From: Anaeramoeba ignava
Lineage: Eukaryota > Metamonada > Anaeramoebidae
DNA length: 64,000 nucleotides
Direction of reading: 5' to 3'
Assembly (NCBI GenBank): GCA_028826165.1
Contig: JAPDFW010000070.1
Location: forward strand, 1,371,501 to 1,435,500
Position 1 is the stretch's first letter. Each line of letters opens with the position of its first letter. The position numbers and the translations under genes are program-made. Shown piece by piece: positions 43,453 through 53,722 of the stretch. Below the pieces are notes generated by a model that saw only the letters and a list, made by a program, of their open reading frames with translations, was not told where the DNA came from and did not search any database.

Positions 43453-43770
43453 TGAGGTTTTTAAAAAAATTTAAAAAAATGGCACGTTCATTCTAGTTGA
43501 AATCGGAGCAAGTTCAAAACTTGCAAAACCTCATTATTTTTTTTATTTAAAATTTAATTAAAAATAATTTTTTAATTTTTATTTTAAATAGAAATATTTT
43601 TTGAAAATTTTTTTTGAGGTTTTGGAAAAAAGGATTAAAAGCATGTTTAAGAATATGAATGGTACAAGTTCATAACTTGTAGAAACCTCATTATTTTAAA
43701 TTATTTTTTTTTTTTTTTGATTTAAAAAAGAAAAAAAATTAAATAAGTTCTAAACTTATAAACCTCATTA
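43453..43770. ncRNA. Three repeated structured hairpin elements
   Basis: Copy 1 (43453-43533) and copy 2 (43615-43690) each have an outer stem, TGAGGTTT pairing with AAACCTCA, enclosing an inner hairpin at the 3' side. Copy 3 (43743-43766) keeps the inner hairpin and the AAACCTCA tail but not the 5' arm. The inner hairpins are GCAAGTT/AACTTGC (43508-43524), ACAAGTT/AACTTGT (43664-43680) and ATAAGTT/AACTTAT (43743-43759): two stem positions change on both sides so that pairing is kept. Each copy ends CCTCATTATTTT. A 5-bp stem with a TTCAAAA loop in copy 1 resembles a tRNA T-arm, but no D-arm or normal acceptor length is present. Strand is unknown; on minus they would lie in the 3' UTR of the RGS gene. 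Confidence 0.5.
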
Positions 43771-43796
43771 TTTTTATTTTTATTTTTGTTTTTTTT

Positions 43797-45307
43797 TTAA
43801 TCCATTAAATCAAAATTTTCATTTAAAAATCTTTTCCCAAAATCACTAATTTGGAAACGCACAAAACAATCATTTTCCATTAATCGACAAATAGATTCTT
43901 GAGCAGAATCAAACATTTGCAAATCAAAATTTTGATTACGAACTCTTTCAGAAATTTTAGCTCTTTCTTTAAAATCAATATTAATCTCTTTTGGTGATCC
44001 AGTTTTCACAAATTGTTGAAAAATTTTCAAAGCATATTCATTCATTCCAATTTTGGATTGTCCAATTTCAATTTTTCGAAAATTTTCCACTTCTTGCCAA
44101 AAGTCAATATTTTCTTCTGAATATTCTGTTTGAAGAAAAGAACGGAAATAAATAGTTGAATTTTTCACAAATAAAAATTCAGAAAAATTCGAAAAATATT
44201 TCTCTTTTAATCTTGAATATTCTTCTTCATTCAATTCCTTTTTTTGTGACTTCTTTTGTTTTTGAAGCTTTTTTTGCTTCCTTTTCTGGATAATTCTTGT
44301 AAATTTGCTACTAATTTTATTCTCGTTTTCAATATTTATTTTTTTCTTTTGTTTCATTTGATTTTGATTTTGATTTTGATTTTGATTTTGATTTTGATTT
44401 TGAACACTTTTTCTTTTCTTGTTTTTGTTTTTGTTTTTGTTTTTGTTTTTTTTTTTGCTTTTTTTTGCTTTTTCTTTCAGTTTTTTTTCTTGATTGAAAA
44501 AAGGTTGATTTTGTTCAACAGTTGAAACTTGGCTCAATGATTTTCTTATTGGGAAAATTTTGGATCGAATTAATTGATCATTTTTTTGAGGAGAATTTTG
44601 AGTAATCTATTTTTTTTTAAAAAAAAAGTGGAACAAAGTTTTTTTATGAAAAATTAAAAGAATGAAAAATAAAATTTCTTGTTTTAAGTGAAAAATACTT
44701 TTTTTGGAGAAGGAAACTCTTCATTTTTAATTTTGTTTTGGTTTTCTTTTGAATTTTCTTTTGGGTTTTCTTTTGGGTTTTGATTTTCACTTTTATCATC
44801 ATCATCATCAAGATCATTTTCAAAAACAATAATTTTAACATTATTTTGATTTGTTTCTTTTGGTTTTAATTCTCGAGCCGTTAAACTTCTTTGATGTTGA
44901 TGTAATTTCTGGAATTTAGGTTGATATTGTTGTTGAAATTGATGTTGTTGTCTTAAATGACTAAAATGTTGAGAAATTCGATTTCTTTTTTGATTTAAAA
45001 TTGAAGAAGAAAAAACAAGATCTTGATTCATTAAAAGATTATTTTTTGGATTTGAAATGAAATTTTGATTTTAGATTTGGATTTTGATTTTGATTTGAAA
45101 TTAAAATTTGATTTGATTTTGATTTGGATTTTGATTTTGATTTATATTAATTTTCATTGGTGAAAATGTTCTTTTGAAATCATTTGTAAAAGAATTGCTT
45201 CTTGAATGAAATTTTTGGATCATTTTAGGTTGTTCATTCGAAATTTGTGTTGAATTTTCTGAAATTATATCTCTTGCTACAAATAATCCAAGAGTATAAA
45301 AATCCAT
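43797..45307 (-). CDS. RGS-domain protein
   Basis: The C-terminal exon (44606-43797) holds a basic K/N/Q-rich linker, then an RGS domain of about 130 residues: FLFVKNSTIYFRSFLQTEYSEENIDFWQEVENF, KTGSPKEINID and FDSAQESICRLMENDCFVRF. RGS domains speed GTP hydrolysis by G-alpha subunits. The preceding exon (45031-44699) joins at phase 0 through a 92-bp intron and is Q/H-rich with a DDDDD stretch. Further upstream an open frame begins MDFYTLGLFVARDIISENS (45307). It runs into an AAATC repeat at about 45040-45110, where two one-base shifts would be needed to connect it, so the start is 45307 if those are errors and 45031 otherwise. The hairpin elements at 43453-43770 lie directly 3'. Confidence 0.82.
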
Positions 45308-45707
45308 TTTAAAAAAAAAAAATTAATTAATTAAGAAATTAAAAGAAATTAAAAGAAAGAAATTAAAAGAAAGAAAAATGATTTTATTATTTTATTTTAT
45401 TTTATTATTTTTAACAATTTCAACGAATAGGAAAATAAAAAAAAGAAAAAAAATAATTATTAAAGATCGTTAAAAAAAAAAATTAAAAGAGAATTTTTTT
45501 TATCCGATTTTTCTTTTTCTTCTTTATTGTTTTTTTTTTCTTTTTCTTGATTAAAAAAAAAAAAATCCCAACAAGCACAATTTGTTTGTTAAAAAGAATC
45601 AAAGGAAAATTAATTTTCCTTATTAAAAATGAAAAGAAAAAAAAAATGAGAAAATTTCTTTTTTTTTTTTGATTTAAAAATTTAGATTGAAATTAAAAAA
45701 AAAGGAA
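45308..45707. other. Intergenic between two minus-strand genes
   Basis: Poly-A/T with AAATTAAAAGAAAG units near 45335-45375. No open frame or structure is supported. Confidence 0.5.
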
Positions 45708-48700
45708 TTATTTTCTTTTTCCTTTTTTTCTGTCTTTTTTTCCTTTTTTTGATTTTTCATCTTCTCCAAAGAAACCTCGAATTTTTTCTAATCCTGTTTT
45801 ATAATCTGGTTTTTTAATACATTCACGATAAAATTTTGAGCATAAAGGGTTTGTAGTTATTGCATGATAAACATGAGCCAAATTCTAATTAGATAAATTT
45901 TTTCCGATTTTAATTTTATAAATTTTAATTTTATAAATGAATTTTAATTTTATAAATTTTAATTTTATAAATGAATTTTAATTTTAATTTAAATTATAAT
46001 TTTATAAATAAATTTTAATTTTAATTTTATAAATGAATTTTATAAATGAATTTTATAAATGAATTATAATTTTATAAATTAATTTTATGAATTTTAATTT
46101 TATAAATGAATTATAATTTTATAAATAAATTTTAATTTTAATTTTATAAATGAATTTTATAAATGAATTTTAATTTTAATTTTATAAATGAATTTTATAA
46201 ATGAATTTTATAAATGAATTTTATAAATGAATTTTATAAATGAATTTTATAAATGAATTATAATTTTATAAATGAATTTTAATTTTATAAATGAATTTTA
46301 TAAATGAATTTTATAAATGAATTCTAATTTTTATTGTAAAAACTTACAACAAACTTCTGCCCAGGAAAATCATCACCAAAATTTTTATAAATCATATGAA
46401 TTTTAACAAACAATGTATTCTTCTCAAAAAAATCTGAGAACATTTTAATATCTTTTTCCATCTTTTTCAAAGGATCTTTAGTTAACAAACGAGAAGGATC
46501 CTTTCCTTTTTGGATACGAATTTCTTCTCTTTGATTCATTGTGAGTATCTTATGCAAAACCTTGAGACCAACATCAGTTACTGAACGATCCGAACTTGTT
46601 GAAACCAATTCAATCATTGATTTGAGATGATTAATTTTTTTCAAATGATTCACAACATCGTTGTGATATTTAATGGAATGATAGTAAATTTTCCACAATT
46701 GCCTGCTTAATTCATAATCCTTGCAATCTCTAAATAAATTAATAAATTGAGGAAAAAATGAATTGGATTCAACTACTAATTGGAATATTTGATCATTGCG
46801 AAGAATGTAAGTTAATGATGCTATCAATTTTCTCTTCATTTCATCAAGTGAATGAGGTGCTGATGCCACAATAGCAAGAATATCAAGGATGTTCTTCTCA
46901 GAAATAATCATTTTCTTCTTCAAACTTGATGCCATTATGATTGTTTTTTTATCTTTTTCAGAAACTTCGATATTGTTTGATCGATAAAATGCATCAACAA
47001 TATTTTTGATTATTGCCGAGATATGAATCAATGTTTCATTTGCATAATTTTGTTTCACAAGATTCTCCAAATGCTTGAAAAGCTCAAAATATAAATTAGG
47101 TGTTGCTATTGGTGAATTCATGATGTCAGATTGAATTTTGATTTCCGAAAATGCTTTGTGGAGAAATAGTCGAAGAAGAACAACAAAATCTGATGCTTTT
47201 TTGTTTTCTTCTTGATCAGATGTTTCTGGTTTAGGTGGTGGTTGTAATTCTTTGATTATTGTATCAACGCTTTGTGAATAATGTTTTATTAAGAATTGTT
47301 TGAAATAAAATGATGATATTAATTCTTTCCATATTTGTGTTTTTGAAAATTGTATATGTGTAAGTTTAGTTGTTTTTTTGATTTTCTCAATTAAATTCAT
47401 TTGGCTCATGATTTCCTATTTTTGAATTTTAAATTTAAAATGAATTATAATTTTAATTTCAAAATGAATTTTAATTTTAATTTTTAATTTCAAAATGAAT
47501 TTTAATTTTAATTTTTAATTTTAATTTTAATTTTAATTTTAAATGAATTTTAATTTTTCAAATGAATTTTAATTTTAATTTCAAAATGAATTTTAATTTT
47601 AATTTTAATTTTAAATTTCAAAATGAATTTTAATTTTAATTTTAATTTTAATTTCAAAATGAATTTTAATTTTAATTTTAATTTTAATTTCAAAATGAAT
47701 TTTAATTTTAAATTCAAAATGAATTTTATTTTAGTTTTAAATTTTAATTTTTAATTTTAATTTTAATTTCAAAATGAATTTTAATTTTAAATTCAAAATG
47801 AATTTTAATTTTTAATTTCAAAATGAATTATAATTTTAATAATTTTAATTATTTTAGTTTCAAAATGAATTATAATTTTAATTTTAATTTTAATTTCAAA
47901 ATGAATTATAATTTTAATAATTTTAATTTTAATTTTAAATTTTGCTTACATTAATCACTGGATCATTTGCTCGAATAAGATAAATGAATAAAATTAAATA
48001 ATATCCAGATATTAAAATCGAACGAGATGTGATTTTTGCAAATATTTCTTCTGTTAAAAATTTTGGATTTGACTGAATTGTCATTACAAAAGAATTTTGA
48101 AGATTTTTTAAATATTGTTGAATTTGAGTAATTGCATTTGCAAAGTTTTGAGGATCTCTTTGTAACCCATTCCAAATAATTTTAAGATAATAATGAGCAA
48201 GAATACTTTGTTCAATTGATAAACTTTCAGTGGAAAACAACTAGAAAAAAAAAATATTTTAAATGTTTTTTAAATTTTTAAATTGTTTTCAAATTAATTT
48301 GTGTAAAGTTTAATTTTCTACAATATTAGATATAGATCTTAATTCAGGTGTTCTAGGAAATAATGGTGATGGAATTGGTGTAAAAAAATTCATTGCATAA
48401 GCAATATAATAAAGGTTGTTCAGATCACGATCAAGTAAATATTTTTCAAATATTTGTTTGGAAACATTTTCTTGTAAAACTGCACCAACAAATTTTGAAA
48501 TCTAAATCAAAATAAAAATAAAAATAAAATTTAAATTATAAATTAAAATTTAAAATTAAAATTAAAATTAAAATTAATATTTAAAATTAATATTTAAAAT
48601 TAAAATTAAAATTATAAATAAAATTATAATTAAAATTATAAATAAAATTATAAATAAAATTAAAATTTAAATTATAAATAAAATTAAAATTAAAATTTAA

Positions 48701-51700
48701 AATTATAAACCTGAGCATGAATTTTAAGGGATAAAGTTTCTTCAAAAAGTTGAAGAATTTGCTCAAAATTATTTGCATCCAAACAAGATACAAAAAGACC
48801 TAAATAAGAAATTTCTCTGTTTTGATAATTCACAGTTTGTGATAAAAGACCTAAAAATTGATCAATGCACATTTCAATACAAAGAATTTGGCGAACATTT
48901 TCAATTGTAAATGTAGGTGATCTTTGGATAATTTCATTAATAAGTTGTTTTTGTTCTTCGAATTTCTATTGATTTTTTTTTGATTAAACAAGAAATTATT
49001 GATTCCAAAAAGAAAATTAAAAGAAAAAATAATGATTTAAACCTCTTTTGGAAATCTTGAAGGGTGATACCAATATTGAATATGATCAAGACGTAATTCA
49101 TTTTCTATAATTGCTAAATCTGTTTTTAAATGATTTCTAACAGTCAAATCATTAATTTTTTTTAAATCAATTGGTTCAGAAATATTATATCTTGGAATAC
49201 TAAAGAAAACAGGAACACCCTAATTTTTTAATTTTAATTTTAATTTTAAATTTTAATTTTTTAATATTAATTTTAATTTTTAATTTTTTAATATTAATTT
49301 TAATTTTGAATTTAAATTTTTTAATTTTAATTTTATAATTTTAATTTTAATTTAAATTTTTAATTTTTTAATTTTGATTTTAATTTTAATTTAAATTTTT
49401 TAATATTAATTTTAATTTTGAATTTAAATTTTTTAATTTTAATTATAATAAATTTTAATTTTTTAATTTTAATTATTTTAAATTTTAATTTACATCAATT
49501 TCTGAAGGACAATCCATTGAAGAATTAATCATTGGACCAGTTAAATCAGTTCTTCTTAAATAAAAAGAAGATATTGATGTTTGCATTAAACCACCTTTTT
49601 GTTCATTTACTTGATTATTTGGAGAATTCAATAGATTTTTTGGAAGTGTTCCATGAATTTTACCAATAATGGGTTGAGTAAGTGTTCTATAAAATTCATG
49701 ATTTTTATTCTTTTTATCAATAATTTTTTGCAAAAACTCTTTGACTAAACTTTTTGTGTTTTCATCCATTATTAAAATTGGTTGTTGATGTTTCTTTTTA
49801 TGTTCAGAAATATTCTCCAATTTATCTCGATCTTCATGAGTCATACTTAATTTTAAAATTATATCTTCATTTTCATTTTGTTTCTTAGATTTTTCCCTTT
49901 GTTTAGCTTTTTCTTTTTCTAATTGTTCATTTTTTTCAACTTTTTGTTTATGAATTCTTTCTTCTTCTTTGATTTGTTCTTTTGTTTTTTTTAGTACTAA
50001 AAATGATAAATTTTCTATTGCTAAATTTCCAGTGCAAATTAAAGAAAGTGATAATCCAAGATTAAGCTTTGAAATCCAATAATAATATCTGTTAATTTCT
50101 GGGATTTGCTTTTTCTTTGTTCTTTTAACACGTTCCTTTAAATTTTGAAAAGTTTTAAATTTTATTTTTTTCAGTTAATTTTTTTGTATTTTTCAAAATC
50201 TTTACTTTAAAAAGTCTTGCATTTTCTTCTTCTTTTCTTTTTCTCATTCTCTCATCAATTTCATTTGCTGTTATTAATCCATACATTTCTGAAAGTTGAG
50301 TTGAATGAGGAGGAAGTTGTGGTGTTGTTTTTACAATTGTTTGCGCCCATTTTTTATAAGCAGCTTCAAATTCTTTTTTTTTTTTGAAATTAATTCAAAA
50401 TAATAAATAAAATTAATTGTTTGTTTTTGTTTCATTTTTTTTAAAAGGAAAAAGTCAATTAATTTTTAAAAACCTTCAAATGTATCATAATGTGATTCTT
50501 CTGGTTCAATTGGAATTAAATTATTTCTCCAACTTTCATGATCAGTCATAACAAGATGAGTATCTTCAAAGAAATCTGGTAATTTATCTCCTTTTTGAAG
50601 CTTTTTTTTTAAATATAATTTTAAATATAATTTTAATATTTTAAATATAATTTTAATTTTATAAATAATTTTAATTTTAATTTTAATTTTAATTTTAATT
50701 TTTTTAATTTTAATTTTATAAATAATTTTAAATATAATTTTCTCATAAATTGATTATCATGATTCTTTACTCGAATTCTATCATCTTCTAAACTAATGCT
50801 TTTTTTCTTATCATCAAATAAATCAGACTGTTTACTCAAAGAAGTTTTTGCTGATTCTTTTGTAAAAGAAGAACGAATATCTGTTGATGATTTTCTTCCA
50901 CTATCAGAAAATTTTTTTTGATCACTTGATAATCTCTCTGATTCTGTTACTGAAGATCTTTCACCAATATCAAATTGTTTTTCTGTCTAAAAAACAAATT
51001 TCAAAAAAAAGGTGAAAAATTTTTTTTTGAAACAGCAAAAAATTTTTTAAAAAAAAATTTACTTGATCTTGATAAAGATAAGGTCTTGGTCTAATGCAAC
51101 CAATAATTTCTGGTAAACGAATTACTCCAAGAATACGATTCATTTCATTTTCCCAATCAATAATTGCTTGTTCAAAATCACTGAATGTTTTGAAATCTTC
51201 TGCTTTTGGAAATTTTGGAGCCTGATTTACGTTTTTTGGTAATTTTTCATATAATTTTTGTTCTTTGATTTTTTGTTGTTTTTGTTCTTCGTTAGTTTCA
51301 TTATCTATTTCTTTTTCAGGAATTGAATAATCAAATTTTTCTGGATTTATTTCATCAAAATAAAGATCATAAAAATTTCCGTTTCTATCAAAATTGGCTG
51401 GAAATCGTTGGTTTTGTGAATCCACATTTATTTGTTCAAGTACATTAATATCTGGACTAGAATATCCTTTTCCACCTTTTTAATATTAGATTTAAATTTA
51501 ATTTTATAAATGAATTTTAATTTTAAATTTAATTTTAATTTTGATTTTAATTTTATAAATGAATTTTAATATTAATTTTAATTTTATAAATGAATTTTAA
51601 TATTAATTTTAATTTTAATTTTTAATTTTAATTTTAAATTTAATTTTAATTTTAAATTTAATTTTTAATTTTAATATTAATTTTATAAATGAATTTTAAT

Positions 51701-53352
51701 TTTAATTTTAATTTAATTTTATAAATGTATTTTAATTTTAATTTTAATTTAATTTTAATTTTAATTTTAATTTTAATTTTAATATTAATTTTGATTTTAA
51801 TTTTAATTTTTAATTTTAATTTTAATTTTAATTTATTTTAATTTTATAAATGAATTTAATTTTAATTTTAATTTTAATTTTAATTTTAAATTTAATTTAA
51901 TTTTAATTTTAAATGAATTTTAATTTTATAAATGAATTTTAATTTTAATTTAATTTTATAAATGAATTTTATTAATTTTAATTTTGATTTTAATTTTAAT
52001 TTTAATTTTATAAATGAATTTTTAATTTTAATTTTAATTTTAATTTTAATTTTAATTTTAATTTTAATTTTAATTTTAAATTTAATTTTAAATTTTAATT
52101 TTATAAATGAATTTAATTTTAATTTTAATTTTAATTTTAATTTTAATTTTAATTTTAATTTTAATTTTAATTTTAATTTTAATTTAATTTTATAAATGAA
52201 TTTTAATTTTAATTTTAATTTTAATTTTAAATCAATTTTAATTTTAATTTTAATAATTTTAAATTTAATTTTAATTTTATAAATGAATTTTAATTTTAAT
52301 TTTAATAATTTTATAAATGAATTTTAATTTTAATTTTAATTTTAATTTTAATGAATTTATTTTAATTTTTAATTTTAAATGAATTTTAATTTTAATTTTA
52401 ATTTTAATTTTAATTTTAATTTTATTAAATTTAATTTTATTTTTAATTTTAATTTTTAAATGAATTTAATATTAATTTTATAAATGAATTTTAATTTTGA
52501 TTTTAATTTTAATTTTAATTTTATAAATGAATTTTAATTTTTAATTTTAATTTTTAATTTTAATTTTAATTTTAATTTTTATAAATGAATTTTAATTTTA
52601 AAAATTTTAATTTTAATTTTAATTTTAATTTTAATTTTTAAATGAATTTTAATTTTAATTTTTAAATGAATTTTAATTTTAATTTTAATTTAAATTTTGA
52701 TTTTAATTTTAATTTTAATTTTAATTTTAATTTTAATAATTTTAATTTTAATTTTAAATTTAATTTTAATTTTAATTTTTAATTTTAATTTTAATTTTAG
52801 TTTTAATTTTAGTTTTAATTTTAATTTTAATTTTTAAATGAATTTTAATTTTAAATGAATTTTAATTTTAATTTTATAAATGAATTTTAATTTTAATTTT
52901 AATTTTAATAAATTTTAATTTTAATTTTTAAATGAATTTTAATTTTTAATTTAAATTTTGATTTTTAATATTAATTTTAATATTAATTTTAATTTTAAAT
53001 TTTAATTTTAATATTGATTTTAATTATAATTTTAATATTAATTTTAATTTTAATTTTAATTTTGATTTTGATTTTAATTATTTTTAATTTTGATTTTAAT
53101 TTAATTTTATAAATGAATTTTAATTTTATAAATGAATTTTATTATTAATTTTAATTTTGATTTTAATTTTAATTTTAATTTTATAAATGAATTTTAATAA
53201 TTTTAATTTTATAAATAATTTTTACCAATTGTTGTATAATGTTTAGTATAAGAAGGAAGATCTGATTGATCAGACATTGTTCTTGTTCTTCCTAGAATTC
53301 TTTTAGCTAGATTTGCTCGTTTATTTGTAATTGATTTCAACACATGACTCAT
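45708..53352 (-). CDS. 12-exon gene, large protein of unknown family
   Basis: Exons (minus): 53352-53226, 51475-51063, 50986-50771, 50600-50474, 50372-50206, 50135-49494, 49219-49043, 48965-48711, 48501-48322, 48240-47950, 47415-46348 and 45884-45708. All eleven junctions are GT-AG and phase-correct with no correction, about 1,279 residues. The N-terminal third is polar with S/E/K-rich parts and short conserved-looking blocks (FSDFEQAIIDWENEMNRILG, LPEIIGCIRPRPY). From about residue 560 the protein is all-helical and armadillo-like (YLGLFVSCLDANNFEQILQLF, MIELVSTSSDRSVTDVGLKVL). It ends NPLCSKFYRECIKKPDY followed by a lysine-rich tail. I do not recognise the family. The gene is about 7.6 kb, half of it intron. 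Confidence 0.82.
46349..47409 (-). other. Largest exon of the 12-exon gene, helical repeat domain
   Basis: Coding core of the preceding entry, noted because it is the best query for homology. It is about 355 residues and includes ASDFVVLLRLFLHKAFSEIKI, FELFKHLENLVKQNY and LSRQLWKIYYHSIKYH. Helix-rich with regular hydrophobic spacing, and no catalytic motif. Confidence 0.6.
47416..47949 (-). repeat. Intron 10 of the 12-exon gene
   Basis: Minus strand GTAAGC...AAATAG. Filled with AAAATT units punctuated by ATTCATTTTGAAATT, so it has a longer superimposed period of about 30-40 bp. Confidence 0.85.
51476..53225 (-). repeat. 1.75-kb intron 1 of the 12-exon gene
   Basis: Donor GTAAAAAT after the first 42 codons and acceptor TTAAAAAG, phase 1. 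On plus it is TTTTAA hexamers interrupted by ATAAATGAA at irregular spacing. On the sense strand GT and AG are nearly absent. Confidence 0.9.
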
Positions 53353-53722
53353 TTTAAAATAGTATTTATTTTTGTGTTCGTTTGTGTTTTTGTTTGTGTT
53401 TTTTTTTGTTATTAATTAAAACAATTATTGAAAAATTATTAAAAATAGAAAAAAAAATGAAAAATAAAAAAATGAAAAATGATTTTTTTTAAATTATAAT
53501 TTTTAAAAACAAAGAAATGGCAAATTTTTGAGTTTTATTTTTCAATTAAAACAAAAATTAAAACAAAAATAAAAAAAGAAGAAGAAAAACAAGAAGCAAA
53601 AATAAAATAAAATAAAAAGAAGAAAAATTAAAATTTTTTTTTTTTCTCCTTTTTTTATTTTTAAAAAGAAAAAAATTCAAAAAGAAAAAATTCCTCAAAA
53701 GAAAAAAAAAAAATAAAATAGA
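53353..53722. other. Intergenic region 5' of the 12-exon gene
   Basis: Contains TTTGTGTTYGTTTGTG repeats immediately before the start codon (about 53370-53402), poly-A runs, an AAGCAAAAAT element at about 53597 and a TTTTTCTCCTTTTTT element at about 53645. Confidence 0.4.

Noticed and set aside
43453-43533. Canonical tRNA gene
   Set aside because: No D-arm, the 5' third is A/T only, the linker to the acceptor-like strand varies between copies (1, 2 and 0 nt), and the loop is not conserved as TTCRA in copies 2 and 3.
46324-46347. Reading the largest exon of the 12-exon gene to its in-frame stop
   Set aside because: GTAAGT at 46347 is a good donor and the downstream exon 45884-45708 continues in phase with non-repetitive sequence.
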